Of a stretch of 64,000 nucleotides of DNA, positions 48,101 through 57,042 are shown one piece after another. The notes under the pieces were generated by a model, which ran no database searches, had not been told where the DNA came from, and saw only the letters and a list, made by a program, of their open reading frames with translations. The stretch's first letter is position 1. Each line of letters begins with the position of its first letter. The stretch is from positions 8,314,501 through 8,378,500 of the forward strand of contig OZ038528.1 of the NCBI GenBank assembly GCA_964036665.1. The letters are read 5' to 3'. The stretch is from Gordius sp. MW1. Taxonomy: Eukaryota; Nematomorpha; Gordioida; Gordea; Gordiidae. A program made the translations under genes and the position numbers.

Positions 48101-49042
48101 GTCGATGCATATACCAAATGGCCAGAGATATTCCCTATGACCAGCATTAGTGCATCGTGCACTATCAATGCCCTCGAATCGATATTTGCTCGTTTCGGAC
48201 TACCTAATTCCATTGTTTCAGATAATGGTCCACAATTTACAAGTGCTGAATTCAAGGGATATTGCAAAAAAAATAATATTCGAAACATTTATTCAAGTCC
48301 TTACCACCCTCGTTCTAATGGAGAAGCCGAACGTTTTATTCGAACCTTTAAAAATTTCCTATATAAGTCGCAAAATTTTAAAAATGATAAATTATTTAAT
48401 TTCTTGTTTTCTTACAGGAATACTATCCATCCTACAACTGGTTTTACCCCAGCAGATTTGTTAATCAAAATTCACCCCTTAAGTTTGTTTAGTTTTTTAA
48501 AACCACACATGATGGTAGGGGAACTTGAAGAAGATAATTTTATTAGAAGAAAATTTTTAATCGGTGACAAAGTCTGGGTGAGAGATTTTACAAGTAGTGA
48601 CAAATTGTGGTGCAAAGGAGTCGTTCGTAAAATACTTGGTCCCGTTTCTTACGTAATCGAAACAGAAGAAGGTATGATGTGGAAAAGACATGGCGACCAC
48701 ATAAGGAAACGATCGGATACAATCATGGAAGAAGACTTGCCTACACAGGTGACAACGCCCTGCCCCTCTCCTTCTACAGACTTGGCAAATGATTCACCAT
48801 TTGACGATTACAGCACGGAGCAAGCTAGTTTTTCACGTACACCACCTATGACGCCCTCCATTAATACTCTTCCATCTACGACCCTTCCTTTTAACTCGCC
48901 ACCATCCACATCTTCGACGATACCACTTACGTCCCCGCCCCGTTTGCCGATCGATCCTGACGTAGTTGGACTACCTTCACCTACACTACCACGACGGTCG
49001 ACCCGAATTAAATACCCGATGCAAAGATACGGAATCGATTAA
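45140..49042 (+). CDS. Gag-Pol polyprotein of Gypsy element 2
   Basis: A single 1,300-aa frame. Gag comes first (residues 1-230), with two CCHC knuckles from residue 188 (CYSCGGNHNRAMC and CFKCQKKGHIGKIC). Then come the protease active site DTGSS (Asp 257), the reverse transcriptase with catalytic YLDD at 544-547, RNase H (about 685-800), and an integrase with an HHCC finger (HLGHPG...CKNC) and the DDE triad at D974, D1028 and E1064. The C-terminal tail is Ser/Thr/Pro-rich. Retrotransposition would run through cytoplasmic capsids and nuclear integration. All frames are open, but the RNase H motif is TNAS rather than TDAS: residue 693 is Asn (AAT) where the first catalytic Asp (GAT) is expected. 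The organisation and integrase resemble Mag-like Ty3 elements; that assignment is an inference. Confidence 0.95.
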   Translation: MARSNSNIQFHQYNPTDSFDLYLSQFNHFHNVIGCDKKSLFLSVIGTENFELLTNLIAPQDPANLPFEELCLALKNFYSPKLNPIVQRYKFNKLSQMDDETIDAFTARLKGVAIHCEFGSNLESSLRDRFVAGLKKTKIVERLLGIENLTWQIALDTSRAMERAELQSQLLNHSETIHLVKPRSLNYCYSCGGNHNRAMCKFRTAVCFKCQKKGHIGKICKSECSVTHHQVNYLKGYSSFPTYTLKVNDLDVNFEIDTGSSVTMVNGGNIVVRNVSPLKTILKSYNGTTIPTKGKTEVTVSENGKRFKLPLIVSEGHGHNILGRDWLQHFPHILIQLAHKWIKDDTTPSSINMVNCYNNLNDITNKYSSLFDNKSTGVIDFYTTLKLKPESSPKFFRPRPIPYFIKEKVDKELDRLVDEGVLKSVKYADYAAPIVTVLKKNGGLRICGDFRNLNNNLVVEKYPLPRIQDLFSKLAGFRYFSILDLKEAYYQIKITEKSQNILTINTHRGLFQYTRLPFGIASAPAIFQRFIDSLFRNINGVVCYLDDIIVSGKTIEDHNKNLEIVFKILDEANIKLKREKCNFLQKSIEYLGHIINEEGIHTTNKNTKAIINAPDPTSIKELQSFLGMATYYAKFIQNFSTLAQPLYKLLRKSVKWNWTQDCINAINKIKKKIINAPVLVHFNPQLPLLLSTNASAEGIGAVLSHEIKGYEHPISFASRTLNAAERNYSQIEKEALAIIFAFQKFREYIYGQTFTLVTDHKPLLSIFNQTKNVPQAVSARLQRWALFTTPYQFNIRYKNTKENARADMLSRLAVPDETISQEGDICAIYEETFKQLPITSADVARHTRQDPVLGQVYNYVLHGWPKKVESELVVYHQRQKELTTLKGCLFWGYRVVIPQKLRKDILYMLHLGHPGMTRSRILARQHLWYPGIDKDIQNYVNNCKNCQEWFSGTPELAPQKWTNPGKPWSRLHLDFCGSIHGYYYLILVDAYTKWPEIFPMTSISASCTINALESIFARFGLPNSIVSDNGPQFTSAEFKGYCKKNNIRNIYSSPYHPRSNGEAERFIRTFKNFLYKSQNFKNDKLFNFLFSYRNTIHPTTGFTPADLLIKIHPLSLFSFLKPHMMVGELEEDNFIRRKFLIGDKVWVRDFTSSDKLWCKGVVRKILGPVSYVIETEEGMMWKRHGDHIRKRSDTIMEEDLPTQVTTPCPSPSTDLANDSPFDDYSTEQASFSRTPPMTPSINTLPSTTLPFNSPPSTSSTIPLTSPPRLPIDPDVVGLPSPTLPRRSTRIKYPMQRYGID
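45141..45157 (+). promoter_or_regulatory. Primer-binding site overlapping the Gag start codon
   Basis: TGGCGCGGTCGAATTCC begins 2 bases after the LTR. TGGCGC(A/G)GTCG resembles the tRNA-Ser-type primer sites of some Drosophila Gypsy-like elements. Its first TG is also the TG of the ATG that opens the Gag-Pol frame at 45140. Confidence 0.6.
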
Positions 49043-49053
49043 GGGGAAAGAAA
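49041..49053 (+). promoter_or_regulatory. Polypurine tract of Gypsy element 2
   Basis: AAGGGGAAAGAAA abuts the 3' LTR and would prime plus-strand DNA synthesis. It overlaps the Gag-Pol stop codon. Confidence 0.85.
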
Positions 49054-49357
49054 TGCTGTAGCTCGCCTTTTCCCATACTCAAATTAAGCCTTTTCCCATA
49101 CTCAAATTAAGCCTTTTCCCATACTCAAATTAACTCATTAGTGCTTTTCCTTTTTAGTTAATACTCCCACACTCTCACCCATTAGTTATAATATCATTAG
49201 TTACTTTCCCACACTCTCACCATGATTTGAGTTCGCATTCATTATTGTAATTAAGTACATTATTATTCCCACGCTTTTTCCTATATATTACCAAATTATC
49301 GCATAAATGGATTCTTGGATTTTTTCCCTTTCTTACGCATTTTATTACGCTATAAAA
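49054..49357 (+). repeat. 3' LTR of Gypsy element 2
   Basis: 304 bp; base-by-base reading found no difference from 44835-45138. Confidence 0.94.
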
Positions 49358-51055
49358 ATATCCTTCATTAACATTATATAAGCGTCGGGTACACCATTGG
49401 AACTCAGGCTATCCCATATCAACTGCCTTGGCACTTTATCGAAAGCTTTTTCAGATCGATGAAACACATATGAAGATCCTTTTGTTTTTATATAGTTCCA
49501 AAGTCGCCTGAGACCATGTAGTGCATGGTCTGTTGCTTTCCAGTCATGAACCCTAATTGTAGTTTATCTATTGAGATTATTTTTCGAAGTCCAGCTTCTA
49601 TATTCTTTTCCCACGCCTTCATTACGTGACTCGTTAACTTTATACCCCGGTAGTTATTGCATACTTGTACATCTCCCTTCATCATAGGCTGTTATTACAA
49701 AGCTTTCCTTCCACTCATCAAACATCATACCACTTGCAATTATTTTGTTAAACAGCTTTGCACGTGAATGTACACCTAAGGGCCCTGCATTTTGAAACCT
49801 TCCATAGGTATATTATCAGGTCCCACCGCTCGACCCATGGTCATCTTTTATGTCACTTCTAAATCTGGGTCATATTCATGGTTCTTGTCGTCGCATTTCC
49901 ACAAAGATTTATGATTTGATGGTCCAGATACGTCTTCGTTCCATCACCATGTCACCTTATATTTTTGTATACCTGGCAACTAATCGTACCGTGTTGGCTA
50001 TGTTATTCCACATAGCGTTAGCATTCTACTTATCATTTATTTGGAGCCGTTCAATTCTTTGATCATTGTAAACGAAACCATTTGATTTTCTCATTTAATC
50101 TCTTCGGCTTTTATGTTTTCGCCTTGGAGATGACATTATCCATCACAACAAGTCTATGCTGGACTGCAGTAACCTCACCTGGTTTAATCTTATAATCGCG
50201 TACTTTTTTAAATTCTTTTCTTGATATTAAGATCAATTCGATCTGCGAAGATTGATTCCCACTTTTGTACGTTCTTAGATGATTTACATTCTTTTTGAAG
50301 AAGGTATTTGTGATTGCCAAATCATATGCCCCGACTATTTTCAATATTTCGTCGCCTTCATCGTTTCTCGATCCGAATCCATTTCCACCATGGTACTGTT
50401 CGAGTCCTTCTCTTGTTTTGCCTTCGTGATGATTTATATCCGCTCCAATTATAAATATCTCGGCTCTGGGTATCATGCGCAGCATTTCATCTAATTCTTC
50501 CCGAAATTCATCCTTTTATTCGCCTGTGCATTTGCGGAGCATAACCGAACACTACATTAATCACTTGATTTTCTATGCAAAGTTCCAACATGAGTCGGTC
50601 ACTTTTTCTTTGTACCTCAATGACTTTAACTGACAGATGTGAGGCTAATATAATTGCCACGCCATTTTTATGCGTTTCCAAGCAATTGAGTAAAATTTAT
50701 AGCTTCCACCTATCAACCTCGCTTTTACACCTTTTCATCTTGTTTCTTGTATACATGCTAAATCAACCCGTCGCTTGCTGAGGGTGTCAGCAACTTCTCG
50801 GCATTTCGCAGTCATCGTTCCAACATTTAGAGAGCCCACTGCCAAATTTTTTTAAACTACATCCGTTTGCGGACGATTTAATGACCCTCGTAGACTTTTC
50901 ACATAATACGAACGCTTACCATAAGCGTCTATTTTGTTTTCATAAAACAAAACTTTATTTCCCTAGTCCAATTTAAGAACTTTTTATTTAATTGTCCGAA
51001 TTAGAATTTTATTTATTTAAGAATAATCTAATTTTCATAATGATAAAAGGCTTTA

Positions 51056-51390
51056 GGTCCTCCCCCAAAAGGGAGGACTATAACTGTTTGAGGATTTCTA
51101 AAGTCCCGATTTAATATTTTTATTTAATGAATATGCGACACAAAATAATATTATATTTGATAATCATAATATGGTAGTTAATTTGCGATAACTATCAAAA
51201 TATATTATGTTAACTCATCGTAATCCTAATCTCTATATGGGATCGCGATGGTAATAAAAAGCGAAGTGGTATTAACAATCTATATTTAGCGTAGTGGGAT
51301 AAACTGTCATGACTATGCGTAAAGTAAGTTTCTATCGAATGTGGGGGGGGGGGTGTTATAAAATACAAATTCTCGGGTGCAAGGACACCA
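51056..51390. repeat. 335-bp direct repeat, left copy
   Basis: Starts GGTCCTCCCCCAAAAGGGA and ends GTGCAAGGACACCA, with a G-run before GGTGTTATAAAAT. The right copy at 52505-52841 is about 97% identical by eye. On the minus strand the unit would begin TGGTGTCC, so a minus-strand LTR pair or TRIM is possible, but no primer site or target duplication is clear. Confidence 0.75.
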
Positions 51391-51673
51391 TACCTCCCCC
51401 TTTAACGAGAAGTCAAAGACTTAATGTCCTAACGTTCTTATAAAGGTATGGGATTCAGTGTTGTTGAAAACCATTTAAAGGTCGAGGCGGCGATTTACCT
51501 TATTTCTTAATCAAAGTTCAAATAAATCATAGGTATAACAAACAATATAATTTTTAAACAATTGCTGACATCTAGCCGATTCATTTAATTTATCGTTCTG
51601 CTTTTGCCCTCGAAACTGATTCATGGCAACTGATTTCAATGAAATCCTGCACTGTGAATTAGTTGGGGTACTT

Positions 51674-51769
51674 CATGGCTACTGGACGTCGTCCCAGCTC
51701 TATACGCATGGCTACTGGACGTTGTCCCAGCTCTATACGCATGGCTACTGGACGTTGTCCAGCTCTATA
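51674..51769 (+). repeat. 33-bp minisatellite, 3 units
   Basis: Three units of CATGGCTACTGGACGT(C/T)GTCC+CAGCTCTATACG, the last slightly shortened. A 67-codon ORF runs through it, but I take that as a by-product. Confidence 0.85.
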
Positions 51770-52504
51770 AAGCATCACTGGGCAACAGCTTCAACCAAAA
51801 TTATAATCAATATATACTAAATCATCATCAAAAGACTGTACCGTTTTACTTCTATTTTATACCTACACTGTCAATTGTCATTTTATACATTATCATTTCT
51901 CTCGCCACCCCTTCCTAATTTTATAAAAACATGCGCAAACCGCCAATAATAATAAAAGAAAATGGGGGGTTTGGTTTAATATTGGTTGTTAATAACAATA
52001 CAATCGCCATATTATTAATATATGTGAAAAAAAAACAAGTATACTATCTTACATAATATTTAAGTATCGAATAATTGGTGTGAATATATTTTTCTTCAGT
52101 TGTAATTCAGTTTGGGTTTTCTCTCGGATCGTTCTGTTATTAGATCGACGTTCGAATAATCAGTGTGAGTATATTTTCCTTTTGCTTGTCCATTGCTGCG
52201 GGCGTGATTTTGTTTCCACGTTTTCTGACACTTCAGACATTGAAGAATTTTATATTTGAATCATCTGTGGAATATTGAAGAATATTTCTGGCACTGAATT
52301 AAAAAACGAAATAGTTAAGTGGTTCGGGATTTTCATTCGTTTGAAGAATTTTGCCAATATTTTGCTTTGGAGTTGGTTGCCGAAGGTTCGATTGTTCTAG
52401 CTCGTGGTTCGATTGCTTTTTAATCCGGCGCCACTAATAAATCCGCAGGAAATCAGTTAACAACTGACGCTACAATAATTTATTTCCCTCCAAAAAAGGT
52501 TTTT
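51770..52504. other. Interior between the 335-bp repeats
   Basis: Non-coding. 52090-52175 has two related words (GTGTGAATATATTTTTC and GTGTGAGTATATTTTCC). 52395-52480 (GGCGCCACTAATAAATCC... AACTGACGCTACAATAATT) looks like the 3' edge of an LTR leader. No protein is encoded. Confidence 0.45.
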
Positions 52505-52841
52505 GGTCCTCCCCCAAAAGGGAAGGACTATATCTACTTGAGGATTTCTAAAGTCCCGATTTAATATTTTTATTTAATGAATATGCGACACAAAATAATA
52601 TTATATTTGATAATCATAATATGGTAGTTAATTTTCGATAACTATCAAAATATATTATGTTAACTCATCGTAATCCTAATCTCTATTTGCGATCGCGATG
52701 GTAATAAAAAGCGAAGTGGTATTAACAATCTATATTTAGCGTAGTGGGATAAACTGTCATGACTATGCCTAAAGTAAGTTTCTATCGAATGTGGGGGGGG
52801 GGGGTGTTATAAAATATAAATTCTCGAGTGCAAGGACACCA
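52505..52841. repeat. 335-bp direct repeat, right copy
   Basis: Partner of 51056-51390. Its right edge (GGACACCA) directly abuts the SINE. Confidence 0.75.
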
Positions 52842-53050
52842 CAGCGTCGTTACGGAGGACGCCCTAGCTCTTTCATTATTCTGAACTTTTATAGATCACG
52901 ATCAGGGGTGACGCTCGGCTATCCAATTCTGATAGCCGTGTTGACGATATGAGAAATTTTTAATCTTTTAAATAGGTGCCAGAGGCGGGATTAAACCTGC
53001 GAGCTCTTGCTTTAAAGACTAAACCTATACCCACTACGCCACCACGCTCC
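52842..53050 (-). mobile_element. tRNA-derived SINE
   Basis: On the minus strand, 53050-52974 folds as a degenerate tRNA: acceptor GGAGCGT, pol III A box TGGCGTAGTGGG (53041-53030), and B box GGTTTAATCCC (52997-52987), spaced as in tRNA genes. An unrelated body of about 130 bp follows (52973-52842), with GTCACCCCTGATCGTGATC-like sequence. The tRNA part is too degenerate to be functional, and the attached body marks it as a SINE head. SINEs have no protein and borrow LINE enzymes. Confidence 0.78.
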
Positions 53051-53839
53051 CTAGTTCGACAAATAGATATAGGAAAAAATTCCAACTATCTTCTACCCCT
53101 CCTCACTTGGTTGAAATTAATGCTCGCCCCCGTCCACGGGTAAATCGCTAGCTACGCTACTGATTGTATAAAGAAAAATTCCTGTAGTGGAGAGATCTTT
53201 TCATTTATTGTAAACCTCGATGGATTGTGTAAAAATTCTACTACAGAAATTTCGACTCATGGCAAATCAAGGTATTTCTAGATTAAAATCGTATAAATTA
53301 GTTTTAACTTCCGCTTATAAAAATTATGAATAAACTACAGTTACTTATAGATTTCATCTGAGTTGCAATGTTATCTGCAAGTCGAATCACCTCTTGAATG
53401 TCTAGATCCTTTTTCTGCAAATGATTGCATAGTAAGGATGTATATATGAAAAATTTATCAATATATAAACGGGAAATTTAATTCTAGATAAAAAATTGCT
53501 GGACAAAAGAAAAATTAACCCTATGATTATTAATTGCTATAGAATTTATGGGCTTGTTTTTTGGTTGTCCGTCCTGTCCAACTCGTAATTTTTTAAAAAT
53601 ACGAGGATTTAATGGCTGTGCGCCTATACTGCTGCATACGACTTTAATTCTTTCTGCTTTCGCATAAAAACTAGCTAATCAGCGCTGTATGGTTTTAATT
53701 TTTTCGATCTAGCCCGGGCCCAAATTCCATTTTTGTGTCCGACTGATTACCTTTATATATAATTTCTTTTGACAACTTGTCCAGGTTGTTCCTTTATAAC
53801 GGATAATTGCGAAACTGGCTAAATAATTCCTGGCAAATT
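53051..53839. other. Unassigned DNA with two repeat ends
   Basis: 53140-53165 (GCTAGCTACGCTACTG) resembles a GCGTAG-type MITE end. 53535-53580 (AATTGCTATAGAATTTATGGGC followed by GGTTGTCCGTCC) is the inverse of the satellite-block end seen near 41620-41660. No gene. Confidence 0.45.
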
Positions 53840-54130
53840 AATGATGACACTTGCTTAATTCTAATTTGTCTGACCCAGGCACGAGGCCAAAATTCTTGTT
53901 AATTGCAATTTCTTTTTGCTGCTTATTTTTGTTAATCTTACTCTTTGAAACTCGTCCCACATTTACTTTTTGTGACCCTGGTCCGAGGCCAAACTTCGAT
54001 TTTGCCTTAATATTCGCCGCATATACATTAATGATATCTGTTTAAATTTAATTTGTCTCATCCCGGCCAGAGGCCAAAATCTATTTTTAGTTTTATGCTC
54101 GCTGCTTTTGGCCGCTTTAGCTTCATAGGT
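53840..54130 (+). repeat. Degenerate ~105-bp tandem repeat
   Basis: Three diverged units, each with ATTTGTCTGACCC(A/T)GG-like sequence followed by CGAGGCCAAAATTC and a T-rich stretch. A weaker fourth (GGCCAAAATTTAGGCC) lies near 54270. Confidence 0.55.
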
Positions 54131-54519
54131 TTATTTTCACAGCAAAAAATCAATTTTTTTGTGAAAATAAATGATGACCGTTTCTTGGCCAAAGATCAAC
54201 TATTTTGTCCCTTTTCTGGGCCTCACTTGGTTCTAATTTTTTTGTGAATTCTCATTGATGTGGGTGGCCAAAATTTAGGCCAAAGTGCTAAGAGTTTGAT
54301 TATTGCCTCCTATCCACCCCCCCCCTTGGAGTTTATAGTGCCCCTTTCCTCCCCCCACTGTTCTCTTCGCCCTCCCCATTTGGAGCTTTGGCGGCGTGTT
54401 GGGAGCGCAGCCTCCAAAGCCACTCCCCCCTATGTTTTTTATTACGTTTCTTATTTTACACACATAATTCATATTTTTTAAGGGACATATTTGTTAAAAT
54501 TTTCTAGCTGAACCCCATT

Positions 54520-54870
54520 CGGTCAGATTTTACAACTAAATTTCTTGCCCGGGCCCGCTTAATCCTTTTAATAGTCCGCCAAGCCATGCCCAAATTATCA
54601 AAACTGCCCGAACTGTCTGGCACGAAATTTAGATTTTGTAAATTTTAGAAATAACTTTGTTATATTCTCGAAAAAATATAAAGTGAATTCTATTTTTTTA
54701 TAAAATTAAATAAAAAGGTGACCAAATAATACACATAAACAAAATAACACATTATATAAAAAATCCCCGATTTGCTCGAATCTTGATATGGTGCCTGCCA
54801 GAAAATTTAATTTTACGACAGTTGCCCAACCCTTAACCCGATCGGGCTGGACATTTTTCATCCCTCATTT
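54520..54870. mobile_element. Degenerate relative of the GCCCG-rich hAT element
   Basis: CGGTCAGATTTTACAACTAAA, then CCCGGGCCCGC, AGCCATGCCCAAATTATC, CTGCCCGAACTG and finally GTTGCCCAACCC...GGGCTGGACATTT follow the same order as in 8345-9128. Ends are eroded and no duplication is left. Confidence 0.6.
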
Positions 54871-55990
54871 GTATTATAGATATTAAAATGAAAAATACCT
54901 TCCCCTTGAGATAATCCTGGCTACGCGCCTGACTAACAGCATTTAAGATGTTTTTAAATAGGTATAATAGGAAAATGAGAATATAAGAAAATCATTTGGT
55001 TGGTTGAGAATTCAATACTAAATGAAATTTTCAAATTTTGCCAGCCATTCTTTGTAAAAGATATCCAGGTAACTATAACAAGTGAAAATAATATTAAGAC
55101 ATAAGAATAAGTGATTTTTAATGTTTTTCTATCTATTTTTATTACAGTTAGCAAATTAAAGTAAGAGAGCAGCTTTATTTGAGTACAGAATAATAAAAGT
55201 GAATATTATTATTAACAAAATCCAAAAGGGAATGTATTGGTATCAAGGGAGGTATATATAGCTGACATAAACTTGCTTTTTTCTTTCCCTGATTTCTGAC
55301 TAAGAAAAAGGCCTACTATTTTATTGGTTTGCTTAATAATTTTCTAAAGCAATGAAAACTAAAAAGAGTAATAAATGGCTCATTTTAAATATTAATGTTA
55401 TACCTCTCATCTCATCATAGTCACCACAATTTAAAATAGATAGGGGGTTTATAAGTTTAATCATTATTTTTGAAATTTTAATCATTTTTTTTGTGAGTAA
55501 ATGAGACATTTTAAATGTAGCCACAGGCAACACTCCATTGATATACCCGCATCCAATATGGTGAAAATAAATAACATTAAGTTTTAATTCAATATTAAAA
55601 AATTTTAGGTAATAATTTCAAAGTTTAATTAAAACTACTAAGTTGCGTAAAAATAATATTTTATTGCAAAGAATTAATTTGATGTTATTATTGATACTTG
55701 TAATTATGTAGAAATATTTTATGTTTATTATACATTAACATAAAAAGATTATAGTTGACACAAATGAAATTAACAAATCAATAATTATTATAATCCAAAA
55801 AAAAACTATTAATTTTTTTCTAAATACATATAGATTTGAAAATCAAGAATCTTCTTTCCTTGTAATCTTTACTTTGAATACATCCCTCAACCCAAATCCA
55901 TAAACATTTGGGCTAGGCATAATAATATTAAAAAAATCAGAATATAAAAAAAAACTAAAGCTAAATTTTAAAAGTCCTAAGGTCATTTAT
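54871..55990. other. AT-rich non-genic DNA
   Basis: No feature supported. Short ORFs only. 54900-54930 has CTGGCTACGCGCCTG, another GCGTAG-type word. Confidence 0.45.
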
Positions 55991-55997
55991 TTAAACA

Positions 55998-56249
55998 TTA
56001 CTCATTTTCTTCAATAAAGGTTTCCAATTCTTCCGTCAAAGGTTTGGATCTAAATAAATTTCCAAAATTCCGGGCATTTTTTACATATTTTTCTGAATTC
56101 GTCATCTGTCCTTCACGCTTAAGTTTTTTGTCTTCAAAATAAGTGCCTATTGCAAATAGTGTAACGGCGGAACTTGATAACAAGGCGTATAAAAAGGCAT
56201 ATTTCGATTTTTTAGTCGCAGCCTTTATTGCCAAATCGCGCCTTAACAT
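55998..56249 (-). CDS. Hypothetical small single-pass membrane protein
   Basis: 83 codons on the minus strand from ATG at 56249 to TAA. I do not recognise the family. A basic N-terminus (MLRRDLAIKAATKKSK) is followed by one hydrophobic segment (YAFLYALLSSSAVTLFAIG, about residues 17-36), then a charged tail (EDKKLKREGQ, TEELETFIEENE). This layout is common in small inner mitochondrial membrane or ER proteins. An AATAAA lies about 10 nt after the stop on the same strand, which supports a real transcript end. Composition is more balanced than in surrounding chance ORFs. It could still be a chance ORF, or a last exon of a larger gene. Confidence 0.45.
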   Translation of the reverse strand: MLRRDLAIKAATKKSKYAFLYALLSSSAVTLFAIGTYFEDKKLKREGQMTNSEKYVKNARNFGNLFRSKPLTEELETFIEENE

Positions 56250-56421
56250 TTTTATAATTCATTTAAAGGTTCGATCCTACTCAAGTCCACTATTTCACAG
56301 CTCGATTACAATCCCAAAGAGATACAAATCTTAAATATTTAAATTTAAAATAATTTAATATTGTAACAAATATTAAAGGGTAAAAAGATTACAATAACAA
56401 TCAAGCATAAAATTTTTATTA

Positions 56422-57042
56422 ATTATAATATAATAAATTAGAATTAAAATTGTATAAATTATCTCCAAGTCCGTGTGCAAAAAGTGGAGGGTTGGCGTCA
56501 GGAAACCGGCTATAAAAACCAACTCCAAAATCATGATAGCTTTAAACATAATTTTACAATCCACAAACGACACGCACTGCATACCACGCCCGTGCTTTGT
56601 GAAAAATTAACTAAGCTTACTGCCTAACTCACAACCACGGCTTAAGGAAATTAGTTGTGGAAAGAATGCGAAAAACGTGCTGGAAAATGGGAGCGTCGAC
56701 GGGGAAGAGCATCGAGGCCGCAAAAATGCTAAAAAAGGTACACATTGCCTGCCTACAAGAGACGAGGTGAAACTATAATATAATAAATTAGAATTAAAAT
56801 TATATAAATTATCTCCAAATCCGTGTGCAAAAAGAGGAGGGTTGGCGTCAGGAAACCGGCTATAAAAACCAACTCCAAAATCATGATAGCTTTAAACATA
56901 ATTTTACAATCCACAAACGACACGCACTGCATACCACGCCCGTGCTTTGTGAAAAATTAACTAAGCTTACTGCCTAACTCAGAACCACGGCTTAAGGAAA
57001 TTAGTTGTGGAAAGAATGCGAAAAACGTGCTGGAAAATGGGA
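56422..57042. repeat. Tandem duplication, period 351 bp
   Basis: 56422-56692 recurs at 56773-57042 with few differences. Each copy spans AT-rich DNA, a segment with CCGGCTATAAAAACC and GCACTGCATACCACGCC, and the first bases of the family A LINE (AATTAGTTGTGGAAAGAATG). After 56692 the first copy continues 78 bp into the LINE endonuclease region before the repeat starts again. Confidence 0.9.

Larger units (their letters stand above)
44835..49357 (+). mobile_element. Ty3/Gypsy element 2, complete and young
   Basis: Complete LTR retrotransposon of 4,523 bp with two 304-bp LTRs that I read as identical, a 5-bp target duplication ATATC (44830-44834 and 49358-49362), a primer site at the 5' LTR edge, a purine tract AAGGGGAAAGAAA (49041-49053) directly before the 3' LTR, and one uninterrupted Gag-Pol frame. 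It sits in the RT domain of the family B LINE. Identical LTRs imply very recent insertion. Confidence 0.95.
43960..50935 (-). pseudogene. Decayed RTE-like LINE, family B, split by Gypsy element 2
   Basis: Minus-strand non-LTR retrotransposon. From the 5' side: SLNVGTMTAK and DLACIQETR (about 50850-50740, APE endonuclease start), FIIGADINHHEG then NTFFKK (50485-50280, endonuclease), NNYRGIKLTSHVMK and GFMTGKQQT (49685-49510, RT), and KAFDKVPRQLIWDSL (about 49455-49410). At 49362 the Gypsy element interrupts it. The RT resumes at 44834 (YRNAKTKLQTSSG, then VGVHQGSALSALPF and AMLFADN near 44650 after a frameshift). The C-terminus is the basic RKRGRPKLTW segment (about 44115-44075), ending near 43962. 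Several stops and frameshifts make it inactive. It differs from family A. Confidence 0.85.

Noticed and set aside
51623-51820. 67-codon ORF with HGYWT repeats
   Set aside because: Created by the 33-bp minisatellite; no start context, no homology known to me.
52974-53050. A functional tRNA gene on the minus strand
   Set aside because: A and B boxes are present, but stems are mismatched and an unrelated body follows; a SINE head explains it better.
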